Origin: Niveibacterium sp. 24ML
Lineage (GTDB): Bacteria; Pseudomonadota; Gammaproteobacteria; Burkholderiales; Rhodocyclaceae
Direction: 5' to 3'
Length of the DNA stretch: 64,000 bases
NCBI RefSeq assembly: GCF_026586805.1
Contig: NZ_JAPFHA010000026.1
Location: 1 to 64,000, forward strand
In this document: in pieces, positions 48,149 to 55,928 of the stretch
Position numbering within the stretch: the stretch's first letter is position 1
Layout of the letters: every line of letters begins with the position of its first letter
Position numbers and translations under genes: made by a program
Notes under the pieces: generated by a model
Databases searched by the model: none
What the model was told of the DNA's origin: nothing
What the model saw: the letters and a program-made list of their open reading frames with translations, nothing else

Positions 48149-49147
48149 CTGAGCGCAAAACAGAACGCCGCCGGTGATGCGGCACCCATCGTCATCGATG
48201 TCGAAGCCTCGGGCTTTGGCCCGCGCAGCTATCCGATCGAGATCGGCGTCGCCCTGCCCGAGAACCGCGCGTTCTGCAGTCTGGTGCGCCCGGAGCCGGA
48301 GTGGACGCACTGGGATGCATCGGCCGAGGCGGTGCACCACATTTCACGCCACAGCCTGCTGCAGCACGGCCGCTCACCCCAACAGATCGCCGAAGCCCTG
48401 AACCGGGAACTGGCCGGCAAAGTGGTGTATTCCGACGGCTGGGCCAACGACTACAGCTGGATCGCGCTGCTGTTCGACGCCGCCGAGCGGGTGCCGGCAT
48501 TCCGGCTCGATAGCCTGCGCACCCTGCTGAGCGAAGAGCAGGCCAACCGCTGGCACGACACCAAGGCGCAGGTCGAGGCGGAGCTGCACATCGAGCGCCA
48601 CCGCGCCAGCAACGATGCGCGGGTGCTGCAGCTGACACTGCAACGCCTCCGCCACGGCCTGCAGCCGCTGGGCGAAAGCGGGCGCAGCCATGAAGCGCAT
48701 CTGCTCGACGAAATGGCGCGGCTCGATCAGCTCACGCTGGGTGATCTGATTGCCGCGCAGCACGGCCAGTTCTCGCAGGACATTCAGCGTGAACACCACG
48801 CTGCTGCGCTGGCCTGCGGCGGCCGCGTCATCGCTGAACACCTGCAGCAGCGCCTCGCCGGCTACGTGCTGCTGCGCCCAAGGGCCGAGCACTGCTGGGA
48901 AATCCTCGCCATCAACATCCACCCTTGGTACCGCAGCACCGGCCTGCACCGCCGCCTGCTGACCCGCACCCTCGCCCACCTGATCTCGCATGGCGCGGAC
49001 ACCTTGCATAGCGTCGTGTTACCCGGTCACGAGCTTGCGATAAAGATGCACGAGAAACTCGGCTTCGCTCGCGAGGCGGATGGCACCGGACAAGTGCGCT
49101 TCATCATCCGCGTGCCAGATCTCGCAAGGCGTCTGCGACAAGCCTGA
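48149..49147 (+). CDS. DEDDh 3'-5' exonuclease fused to a GNAT domain, CTG start
   Basis: The open frame runs from a stop at 48071 to TGA 49147. The exonuclease motif I IVIDVEASGFG (Asp17, Glu19) lies upstream of any ATG, GTG or TTG in frame; the first GTG at 48284 would remove it. CTG at 48149 with AGAGGAG eight bases upstream is therefore the best start and gives 332 residues. Motif II is YSDGWANDYSW and motif III HRASNDARVLQL. Residues about 225-325 form a GNAT-like domain (EILAINIHPWYRSTGLHRRL, HSVVLPGHELAIKMHEKLGF). The fusion is unusual; targets are unknown. Confidence 0.75.
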   Translation: MSAKQNAAGDAAPIVIDVEASGFGPRSYPIEIGVALPENRAFCSLVRPEPEWTHWDASAEAVHHISRHSLLQHGRSPQQIAEALNRELAGKVVYSDGWANDYSWIALLFDAAERVPAFRLDSLRTLLSEEQANRWHDTKAQVEAELHIERHRASNDARVLQLTLQRLRHGLQPLGESGRSHEAHLLDEMARLDQLTLGDLIAAQHGQFSQDIQREHHAAALACGGRVIAEHLQQRLAGYVLLRPRAEHCWEILAINIHPWYRSTGLHRRLLTRTLAHLISHGADTLHSVVLPGHELAIKMHEKLGFAREADGTGQVRFIIRVPDLARRLRQA

Positions 49148-49432
49148 GGCGCCCCTCTGCTCGCCGCCGATGCCGAGAAATAAGGCGCTGCCACTGGCGG
49201 GTACCGTCACGCTGGACGCAGTGTGCAGGCCTGGCGAGATCCGGCACAGACAGGGCATCCTCACCTGGCTGCCAGCGGGGCCCGGATGACCGAACAGATC
49301 AAGGGCGACATCGAAGAGGCGAGCCGGTCATCAAGTTCGCCGTCGGCTTACCGCAAGCACGACTGCCGCAGCCGTTTATGACTCAATTGCAACAAACGCC
49401 ACACTTGACGCTATTTGCTGATTGGGCAGTGG

Positions 49433-49461
49433 TCGACCCTGGCATGACTTGTGGTTACACT
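49433..49461 (+). promoter_or_regulatory. Candidate sigma70-type promoter for a small RNA
   Basis: TCGACC (-35-like) is separated by exactly 17 bp from TACACT (-10-like). Each matches the consensus at four of six bases. It lies in an ORF-free stretch about 165 bp before a strong plus-strand terminator. Confidence 0.4.
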
Positions 49462-49467
49462 CCGCGC

Positions 49468-49665
49468 ACTTCGTCAGGCAGGCAACAAGGCGAAGAACAA
49501 TACGATGCAGGTTCCGCTAGCGATCGCGCCAGTCCGAGAATCGAGCCAGAGGATGGAGATAAACCATAAGAATGACGCCGTCAGAGACAACGGCGACGGG
49601 TAAGCGGCAACGCTGACCGAAATTGCGGGCCGGACCCCCCAGGGGTTTCGGCCCGTTGTGTTTTT
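49468..49665 (+). ncRNA. Candidate non-coding RNA of about 200 nt
   Basis: The stretch between a promoter-like pair and a strong terminator contains no convincing gene but shows local hairpins, for example ACGCCGTC-AGAGACA-ACGGCGACGG around 49573-49599. It is plus-strand and points at the 3' end of the minus-strand patB gene. It does not match a known RNA family that I can recognise by eye. Confidence 0.35.
49626..49665 (+). terminator. Rho-independent terminator
   Basis: A CGGGCCG...CGGCCCG stem continues into an ACCCC...GGGGT stem around a short loop and is followed by GTTGTGTTTTT. The T-run is on the plus strand; the minus strand has only a weak CAATTT. It therefore serves a plus-strand transcript and not patB alone. 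Confidence 0.75.
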
Positions 49666-49683
49666 GCGCCGCCGTGCGGTGCG

Positions 49684-50820
49684 TCAGGCCGACAAGGCCC
49701 GCGCGAAGCGGGCGAGGCCTTCGTCCAGCGTGCTGCGCGGGCAGCCGAAGTTGAGCCGCACGAAGCCGGGGGCGCCGAAGTCCCGCCCATCCGACAGGCC
49801 CAGGCCAGCCGCCTCGAAGTGCGGCGCCGGATGCGCAAGGCCATGCTCACGGCAGTCGATCCAGGCAAGGTAGGTGGCCTCCACCGGCGTCATCTTCACC
49901 CCCGGCAGGGCTGCGATGGTTTGCGCCACCTGGCGCGCGTTCTGCGCGAGGTAATCGATCAGGGCCAGGCGCCATGGCTCGCCCTCGCGAAATGCCGCCT
50001 CCATCGCGATCAGGCCCAGCATGTTCACATGCGGCACGATGCCCGCCATCACCCGCGCAAAGCGGCGGCGCAGGCCAGCGTCCGGGATCACCGCAAATGC
50101 CGCGCCGAGGCCGGGGATGTTGAAGGTTTTGGACGGCGCCATCAGCGTGATGCTGCGCCGAGCAATGTCCGGGTTGAGTGCGGCCAGCGGGACGTGGCGC
50201 TTTGCCGGATCCAGCACAAGGCCGCAGTGGATCTCGTCGGAGCAGACCAGCACATCATGCCGCACCACCAGATCGGCGATCCGTGCCAGTTCGTCGGCGT
50301 CCCATGCTCGACCAACCGGATTGTGCGGGTGACATAGCAGCCACAGGCGGCTGCGCGCCAGTGCCGCATTGACGGCATCGAAGTCCCACTCCCAGCGCGT
50401 GGCGCCGCGCACCAGATCAGCCCGCTCGAGCCGCCGCTCCGCCAGACCCGGCGCAGACAGGAAGGGCGGATACACCGGCGTGGCGGCAAACACGCCATCG
50501 CCCGGCTCAGTCGCGGCGCGGACGGCAAGGTTGATGCCGCACACCAGACCCGGCAGCCACACCAGCCAGTCAGGCTCCACCTGCCAGCGATAAGAGCGGG
50601 CAAGGTGATCCAGCACGGCTTCGGTGAGCGAGTCGGGCGACACGCTGTAGGTGAAGAGCCCGAACGAGACGGCTTCGTGCAAGGCCGCGGTAACGGCTGG
50701 CGGCGCAGCGAAGTCCATGTCCGCGACCCACATCGGCAACACATCGCGCCCGGCATAGCGCGCCCACTTCATCGAATGCGAACGGTTGGCGAGCGCGAGT
50801 GGCGTATCGAAATCAAACAT
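49684..50820 (-). CDS. patB: PatB/MalY-type cystathionine beta-lyase (aminotransferase fold)
   Basis: A 378-residue PLP enzyme that cleaves C-S bonds in cystathionine or cysteine conjugates. The PLP lysine is in APSKTFNIPGLGAAFAV near residue 231; LLCHPHNPVGRAW and CSDEIHCGLVL are the other PLP-site blocks. The N-terminus SHSMKWARYAG and MWVADMDF is diagnostic for the PatB/MalY group. The start at 50820 (MFDFDTPLAL) has ACGGAGACC upstream. It is 109 nt downstream of cysK in the same direction, with a terminator between. Confidence 0.9.
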   Translation of the reverse strand: MFDFDTPLALANRSHSMKWARYAGRDVLPMWVADMDFAAPPAVTAALHEAVSFGLFTYSVSPDSLTEAVLDHLARSYRWQVEPDWLVWLPGLVCGINLAVRAATEPGDGVFAATPVYPPFLSAPGLAERRLERADLVRGATRWEWDFDAVNAALARSRLWLLCHPHNPVGRAWDADELARIADLVVRHDVLVCSDEIHCGLVLDPAKRHVPLAALNPDIARRSITLMAPSKTFNIPGLGAAFAVIPDAGLRRRFARVMAGIVPHVNMLGLIAMEAAFREGEPWRLALIDYLAQNARQVAQTIAALPGVKMTPVEATYLAWIDCREHGLAHPAPHFEAAGLGLSDGRDFGAPGFVRLNFGCPRSTLDEGLARFARALSA

Positions 50821-50867
50821 GGCGGCGTGGTCTCCGTGCGGGTTCAGCATGCCGACTGAGTGTGAAA

Positions 50868-50899
50868 ACGACAAACGCGACCGGCGTCGCGTTTGTCGT
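50868..50899 (-). terminator. Terminator of cysK
   Basis: GACAAACGCGAC-CGGC-GTCGCGTTTGTC is a perfect 12-bp inverted repeat, extendable to 14 bp, 29 nt past the cysK stop. On the minus strand it is followed by GTTTTC. It would largely separate cysK from patB transcription. Confidence 0.8.
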
Positions 50900-50928
50900 C
50901 GAGCGAAGCGCCATCCGGGCGCCCGGCA

Positions 50929-51861
50929 TCAAACGGCCAGATGCTCGTACAAGGCGGTGGAAAGGTAACGCTCGCCGAACGAGGGGATGACCACCACGAT
51001 CAACTTGCCGGCGTTTTCCGGCCGCTTTGCCAGTTCGATCGCAGCACACAGTGCCGCGCCCGACGATATGCCGACCAGCAGGCCCTCTTCGGTTGCGGCC
51101 CGGCGTGCGTAGCTGAAGGCGTCCGGGTTCTTGACGCGGATGATCTCGTCGTAAACCGAGGTGTTCAGGATTCCCGGAACGAAGCCGGCGCCAATCCCCT
51201 GGATCGGGTGCGGGCCACGCGCACCGCCGGACAAGACCGGGCTTGCGTCAGGCTCCACCGCCACGATCTGCACGCCGGGCTTGCGCGCCTTGAGCACTTC
51301 GCCCACGCCGGTGATGGTGCCGCCGGTGCCAATGCCGGCAACAAAGATGTCCACCTGCCCGTCGGTATCCGCCCAGATTTCCTCGGCGGTGGTGCTGCGG
51401 TGGACGGCCGGGTTGGCGGGGTTTTCGAACTGCTGCGGGATCAGGTAGCGCGCGTCAGCGGCGGCCATCTCCTCGGCGCGCTTGATCGCGCCGGGCATGC
51501 CTTCCGGCCCCGGGGTCAGGATCAGCTCGGCACCGTAGGCCTTGAGCAGCAGGCGACGCTCACGGCTCATGGTTTCGGGCATCACGATCGTCAGCTTGTA
51601 GCCGCGCGCGGCGCAGACCATGGCCAGGCCAATGCCGGTGTTGCCCGAAGTCGGTTCAAGAATGATGGTGTCCGGCTTGATCTTGCCGTCGCGTTCGGCC
51701 GCTTCGATCATCGAGATCGCAATCCGGTCCTTAACGCTGTGGGCCGGGTTGAAAAATTCGAGCTTGGCGGCGACGGTGGCGCCGGCGCCCTCGGTCAGTC
51801 GGTTCAGGCGCACCAGCGGCGTGCGGCCGATCAGTTGGGTAACGTCGTTGGCAATACGCAT
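50929..51861 (-). CDS. cysK: Cysteine synthase A (O-acetylserine sulfhydrylase)
   Basis: This 310-residue PLP enzyme makes L-cysteine from O-acetylserine and sulfide. The start [17 protein letters not shown] is typical. The PLP lysine lies in [11 protein letters not shown] near residue 43, [10 protein letters not shown] binds the substrate carboxylate, and [12 protein letters not shown] binds the PLP phosphate. The C-terminus is complete. A GGAGAGG ribosome site precedes the ATG. With patB alongside, the two enzymes act in opposite directions of sulfur amino-acid metabolism. Confidence 0.96.
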   Translation of the reverse strand: MRIANDVTQLIGRTPLVRLNRLTEGAGATVAAKLEFFNPAHSVKDRIAISMIEAAERDGKIKPDTIILEPTSGNTGIGLAMVCAARGYKLTIVMPETMSRERRLLLKAYGAELILTPGPEGMPGAIKRAEEMAAADARYLIPQQFENPANPAVHRSTTAEEIWADTDGQVDIFVAGIGTGGTITGVGEVLKARKPGVQIVAVEPDASPVLSGGARGPHPIQGIGAGFVPGILNTSVYDEIIRVKNPDAFSYARRAATEEGLLVGISSGAALCAAIELAKRPENAGKLIVVVIPSFGERYLSTALYEHLAV

Positions 51862-51915
51862 ATGAAGCCTCTCCGTTAGGTGGGGTATTAGCGCCGTTTG
51901 GGCAGACGGCGGATT

Positions 51916-52190
51916 CTAGGCGCTTGGTCGCCGCCCCGAAACCGCCGCGAGGGCATATGTATATGGGTTTTGCTCAGACGCCCTGGCGCGCTTGACGACA
52001 TCGATGCGGCGGTCGGCCAGCCGGGTCAGCGCCTCTGCGCTGCCAGCAGCGTCGGGGTGGATTGCAACGCCGATGACGCTGCGCAAGCGCTCGCAACTCA
52101 CCTGCAGCACGCGGTCGCCAAGGTGGTGACCCAGTTCCGCATTCGCCTGTTTGAACGCCCCATCCAGCAGCTCGGCGCGAACCGCCGCAA
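51916..52190 (-). pseudogene. Remnant of a GGDEF diguanylate cyclase domain
   Basis: The minus strand encodes ELLDGAFKQANAELGHHLGD and RVLQVSCERLR, then directly SVIGVAIHPDAAGSAEALTR and LADRRIDVVKRA. These are the first and last thirds of a GGDEF domain; the middle, with the GG(D/E)EF signature and I-site, is missing. No start is evident, and the frame runs upstream into the neighbouring membrane-protein gene. It is an internally deleted relic without cyclase activity. Confidence 0.6.
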
Positions 52191-52249
52191 CTTGAGCGGA
52201 AACCACCTGCCGGCCGTGCAAACGCCCACGGCCGGCAGGCCGCGGCCGC

Positions 52250-53332
52250 TCAGGGCCTGGGCGGCCGCGAGAGAGCAATCCGCTTGCCACCGCCCTGCGC
52301 GAGTAAGACGCCATAGGCCACCAGCGCCAGTGCATGCAGCCCCCCGCCAATCTGCCGCAGCGCGGCCTCGCCCAGCGCATCGCCGCCCAGCCGGACCAGC
52401 AGGGATGCGTGCAGCAAGGCCAGCGCGAGGTAGAGCTGCGGCCGCACCCGTGGGCGCCAGCCGGTGATCGCCGGCAGGATGATCGGGGCATGGCCGAAGA
52501 GCATCGACATGACAAAGCCGACGAACACCGCGTGCAGCGCCGCGTCGTAAGCGGCATCGCCCGGCCCCAGCGGGGTCGGCGACCAGGCCAGCACGAGTGC
52601 CCCCGCAGCCAGCCACAGATAGCCGCCCAGCAGGCACACCGCGGTGAAGCGGGGCTGGCCGGGCCGCCGCAAGGTGACCCGGATCACATCAAAGCGCAGC
52701 AGCCACAGCACCCAGCCGATCAGCGCCAGTGCCATGCCTCGCTGCGCCACCAGCGGGTGACTCACGGCCAGCCACGCCGCCACGGCAAGCGCCAAAGCCA
52801 GCACCGGCGGTAGCGCAATCGCCCAGCGCGGCCGCGGCATCACCCGCGAAAGCTCCAGCCGCTCGGCGGCGATCGTCAGCACCAGAAAGGCGATCCAGGC
52901 CAGCGCCGCCGGCGCCGCATGGCCGCCGATCACCCGCACCGCCGCCAGCGGCAGGAAGCTCGCCGCGAGCGTAAGAATGTCGGCGTAGGGTTCGCGAATC
53001 TCGCGTGCCTGCAGGAAGGCGATCACCACCAGGCCGATCCCCGCCCCCGCCCAGATGAACAGCGCCAGTTCCCAGGCGCCGGCCAGCGCGATCACTGTGC
53101 CCGTGGCGCTGGCCAGCGGCACCGCGAAGCCCGCCTCGCGCCCGTAGGCGATGGCGCGCTCAAGCGAAATCACCGTGCCGAAGAAGCCGCAGCCGAACAA
53201 GGCGCCATGCATCAGCGGCAACTGCCCGGCGGGGCTGGGCAAGAGCAGGCCCAGGCGCAAGAGGCCCGCCCACAAGGCGGCGATCAGCGCCAGCACCACA
53301 CCGCCCACCGGCAACCAGCGTGCGGCGCTCAT
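52250..53332 (-). CDS. NnrS-like multi-helix membrane protein
   Basis: A 360-residue inner-membrane protein with about ten to twelve helices. Conserved-looking His-containing segments are MHGALFGCGFFGTVISLERA and VGFVMSMLFGHAPIILPAIT. These resemble NnrS, a heme- and copper-containing membrane protein linked to nitric oxide stress and denitrification. The ATG at 53332 overlaps the stop of a 49-residue ORF. It faces the fused heme d1 gene 545 bp away, which supports a denitrification link. A different member of the same broad group is possible. Confidence 0.7.
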   Translation of the reverse strand: MSAARWLPVGGVVLALIAALWAGLLRLGLLLPSPAGQLPLMHGALFGCGFFGTVISLERAIAYGREAGFAVPLASATGTVIALAGAWELALFIWAGAGIGLVVIAFLQAREIREPYADILTLAASFLPLAAVRVIGGHAAPAALAWIAFLVLTIAAERLELSRVMPRPRWAIALPPVLALALAVAAWLAVSHPLVAQRGMALALIGWVLWLLRFDVIRVTLRRPGQPRFTAVCLLGGYLWLAAGALVLAWSPTPLGPGDAAYDAALHAVFVGFVMSMLFGHAPIILPAITGWRPRVRPQLYLALALLHASLLVRLGGDALGEAALRQIGGGLHALALVAYGVLLAQGGGKRIALSRPPRP

Positions 53333-53478
53333 TGCATTGCGGCCCGCGCGGCGGGGCTCATGCGATCGGGCTGCCAGGGCGAATCGAAGCTCAGCGTGAC
53401 GCGGCATTCAAAAACGGGAAAGCGGACCCGGCGCGCATCCAGAATCATTGATCGGTCAGGCACGAGGGTTGGGGGCAT
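53329..53478 (-). CDS. Small 49-residue ORF coupled to the NnrS-like gene
   Basis: A short gene reads MPPTLVPDRSMILDARRVRF and PVFECRVTLSFDSP, then WQPDRMSPAARAAMQ. AAGGAGA lies at ideal spacing before the ATG at 53478, and its TGA overlaps the ATG of the membrane protein. Codon use and composition look coding. No family is recognised. It may act as a leader or a small partner. Confidence 0.6.
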   Translation of the reverse strand: MPPTLVPDRSMILDARRVRFPVFECRVTLSFDSPWQPDRMSPAARAAMQ

Positions 53479-53876
53479 CGCGGGTCTCCTTGCAGCAGAT
53501 GATAGCCCCCACGGCCGCCAGGATGCGCCGCGCGGCCGCCGCCAGCGCCGCCGGCGGCGGGCTGCCTGCGCAGTAACCGCAACGGAATCGCCCCCGCAGG
53601 GGTTTGCATCAAGACCGGTGCGGCGCGCGGTGCGCGACCTGCGCGAAAGCAGACATGGGTCAACTTCGCCGCCACCGATGGCGGCAAAGTGCGCCTCATT
53701 GACCTGCAGTCACACGGCATTTTCGGCATCCGGCTCGGCGCCCGCGCACGCCGGATGGCACCACGCCGTGGCGGCAGGCGCATCAATAACAAACGGTCTG
53801 ACGGGCCCGCCCGCGCTGCGATTGCCGCAACGCCCGGCTTCCAGATGACCACCAGTGCGGCGAACGCAGATAAGTG
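53479..53876. other. Divergent intergenic region, no clear gene
   Basis: The 398 bp separate the NnrS operon from nirDL. A plus-strand frame contains WVNFAATDGGKVRLIDLQSH but has no start or recognised family and looks like a fragment at best. Promoters for both directions should lie here; no FNR/NnrR-type TTGAC-N4-GTCAA dyad was found by eye. Confidence 0.4.
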
Positions 53877-54962
53877 ATGAAACCCATTCCGCTCACCGGC
53901 CGCTTGCCACCCCAGTCAGTGCCCTCGTCCGGCAGCCCGGTCGACATCCTTGCGCTGCTCGGTGGCCAGTCGGGCGAGCGCCCGCGCGATGAAGCCTTCG
54001 AATTCGAGCTGCTCAACCGCTGGCAGCGCGACTTGCCGCTCGACGCCGAGCCCTTCACCCGCATTGCCGAAGCCTACGGCCGCAGCACCCGCGAGGTGCT
54101 CAACGCGTTTCGCCGCTTGCAGCGCGAAGGCAGTCTGGCGCGCATCGGGCCGGTGCTGACGCCCGCCGCTTTCGGCGCATCCACCCTCTGCGCAATCAGC
54201 GTCGCGCCCGAGCGGGTGGAGTCGGTGGCGGGCTACATATCCCTGATGCCCGAGGTCAACCATAACTACGCGCGCGACCACGAGTACAACCTGTGGTTCG
54301 TCCTCACCGCGGCCGAGCGGCGCCAGATCGGCGCGGCGCTGCAACGGATCGAAGAGGCCACCGGCTCGGTCCCGCTCGACCTGCCGATGCTTGAGGGCTA
54401 CCACCTTGATCGGGGCTTCGACCTGCGCGGGCCCGAATCGCGCGCCTCGCGCTCGGTGGATCTTGACCGCGCCCGCGTCAGCCTCGACAGCCGGCAGTGG
54501 CGCCTGGTCGGTGCGCTCGAACAGGGCCTGCCGCTGGTGCCGCGCCCGTTTGCGCGGATCGGCATGCGCGCCGACATGCACGAGCTCGAAGTCATCGAGC
54601 AATTGCGCCACTGGCTCGAGATCGGCGCGATCCGCCGCATCGGCGTGGTCATGCATCACCATGAACCGGGCATGCGCGCCAACGCAATGTGCGTGTGGGA
54701 TGTACCGGACGCGCAGGCCGCCGGCATCGGCCACCGCATTGCCGAACTGCCGGGCATCAATCGCTGCTATCGCCGCGCGCGCGTCTCCGATCGCTGGCCT
54801 TACAACCTGTACTGCATGATCCATGGCCGCGAGCGCGACGCCGTGCAGGCGATCCGCGAGCGCGTCATCGCCGAAGCCGGCCTTGCCGCGGCCCCCTCGG
54901 CGGTGCTGTTCTCGACGCGCCGTTACAAACAGCACGGCGCGCGCTACGCCGAAGCGCGCTGA
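53877..54962 (+). CDS. nirDL: Fused siroheme decarboxylase (NirDL/AhbAB-like)
   Basis: A 361-residue protein made of two Lrp/AsnC-like halves, each with a winged helix and an effector-type fold. The family decarboxylates siroheme to didecarbosiroheme, a step towards heme d1 of nitrite reductase NirS. The first half has LNAFRRLQREGSLARIGPVL and PEVNHNYARDHEYNLWFVL, the second RRIGVVMHHHEPGMRANAM and CYRRARVSDRWPYNLYCMIH. These signatures separate it from ordinary Lrp regulators. Start ATG 53877, with GTG just before. No nirS or other heme d1 gene is in the window. Confidence 0.88.
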   Translation: MKPIPLTGRLPPQSVPSSGSPVDILALLGGQSGERPRDEAFEFELLNRWQRDLPLDAEPFTRIAEAYGRSTREVLNAFRRLQREGSLARIGPVLTPAAFGASTLCAISVAPERVESVAGYISLMPEVNHNYARDHEYNLWFVLTAAERRQIGAALQRIEEATGSVPLDLPMLEGYHLDRGFDLRGPESRASRSVDLDRARVSLDSRQWRLVGALEQGLPLVPRPFARIGMRADMHELEVIEQLRHWLEIGAIRRIGVVMHHHEPGMRANAMCVWDVPDAQAAGIGHRIAELPGINRCYRRARVSDRWPYNLYCMIHGRERDAVQAIRERVIAEAGLAAAPSAVLFSTRRYKQHGARYAEAR

Positions 54963-54985
54963 ACCGGGCTTGCCCGCACGGGGCG

Positions 54986-55642
54986 CTAACGCACCGCAAC
55001 GATCTTCCTTGCGCTGACGGCATGAAGCACGCCTTCACCAGCCTGCCCGCGGCGATTGACGCTGTTCGTCAGGATGCCGGGCATCTGCGACGTGAAGTGC
55101 GTCGTCACGTCGGTGCCGGCGGCGTTGAGCTCCCGGTGTCCGCGCAGGAATCCGTAGTCCGCGGGTGCGGCGAACACATGGCTGTCGTTCGATTCCATTT
55201 TTGACCAGCGCTTGTACCGGATCACGCAGTTGCCATCGTGTGCATTGTCGAAGCGGATATAGATCGAGCCATCGCGATCAATGTGCTTGCTGACCCGGTA
55301 CTTGCTGATCGGGCCATCAAATTCCAGCGCCCCGGCAAGATGGAGCAGCATGGCGTCCCACTCGCCGTTGCCGAACGTATTGTTGGTGTACTGCTGGGTA
55401 TGGTTGATCACGCCGTACAGGCGCAGCTTGTCACCGCCGCCTTTCGCGGCGAGCGCGCCCTTGACCCAGTCGGCAAAGAACTCGATCTTGTGCCGCGCAG
55501 CCTCAGCGGTGCCCGCCTTCAGATCATGCAGGCCGTAAAGCCCGTGTGAGGTGAGGAGCACCAGCGCCTGGCAGCCCATCACACTCGGAAAGCCCAGGGT
55601 CTGGCTATCGAATCCGTAGTCATTGCTGTTCAGAAATAGCAT
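54986..55642 (-). CDS. Putative CheD/CNF-like deamidase-fold protein
   Basis: A 218-residue protein of unknown function with an AGGAG ribosome site before ATG 55642. Near the start it has LGFPSVMGCQALVLLTSHGL, then YGLHD: Cys24 and His39 are 15 residues apart, the same spacing as the catalytic Cys866/His881 pair of CNF1, and they sit early in the chain as in CheD. KIEFFADWVKGALAAK, LRLYGVINHTQ and FGNGEWDAMLLHLAGALEF resemble the later CheD elements. This is a fold-level inference. Substrate glutamine deamidation is unproven. Confidence 0.5.
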   Translation of the reverse strand: MLFLNSNDYGFDSQTLGFPSVMGCQALVLLTSHGLYGLHDLKAGTAEAARHKIEFFADWVKGALAAKGGGDKLRLYGVINHTQQYTNNTFGNGEWDAMLLHLAGALEFDGPISKYRVSKHIDRDGSIYIRFDNAHDGNCVIRYKRWSKMESNDSHVFAAPADYGFLRGHRELNAAGTDVTTHFTSQMPGILTNSVNRRGQAGEGVLHAVSARKIVAVR

Positions 55643-55928
55643 CCGTATCGGCTCCTGCGCCTGCTTCGGGTTGAACGCCGGGTCACCCCGGGCCTGCCCG
55701 GCGCCCGCCACACCAGCGGGCCCGGATCGCGCCAAGGAAACGGGGCAAACACGTTCATCGCGCGCAACAGGATTGTTGCCGCCCGCTGCCGCGCCGTAAA
55801 GCCTGCTGGCACCGGAAGCGCGCCACCGGGCGGCCGCATCTTCCGCAAGGCAGCGTCCCCCTGTCTATGCTGAAGGGGAGGCGCCATTGTTCCTTTGCGG
55901 AAGGCGCTCCCGCGGCAAGGAGACCGCA

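Noticed and set aside
53445-53852. A 135-residue minus-strand open frame upstream of nirDL
   Set aside because: Arg/Pro/Gly-rich composition typical of a chance frame in high-GC DNA; it overlaps the coupled 49-residue ORF, which has better evidence.
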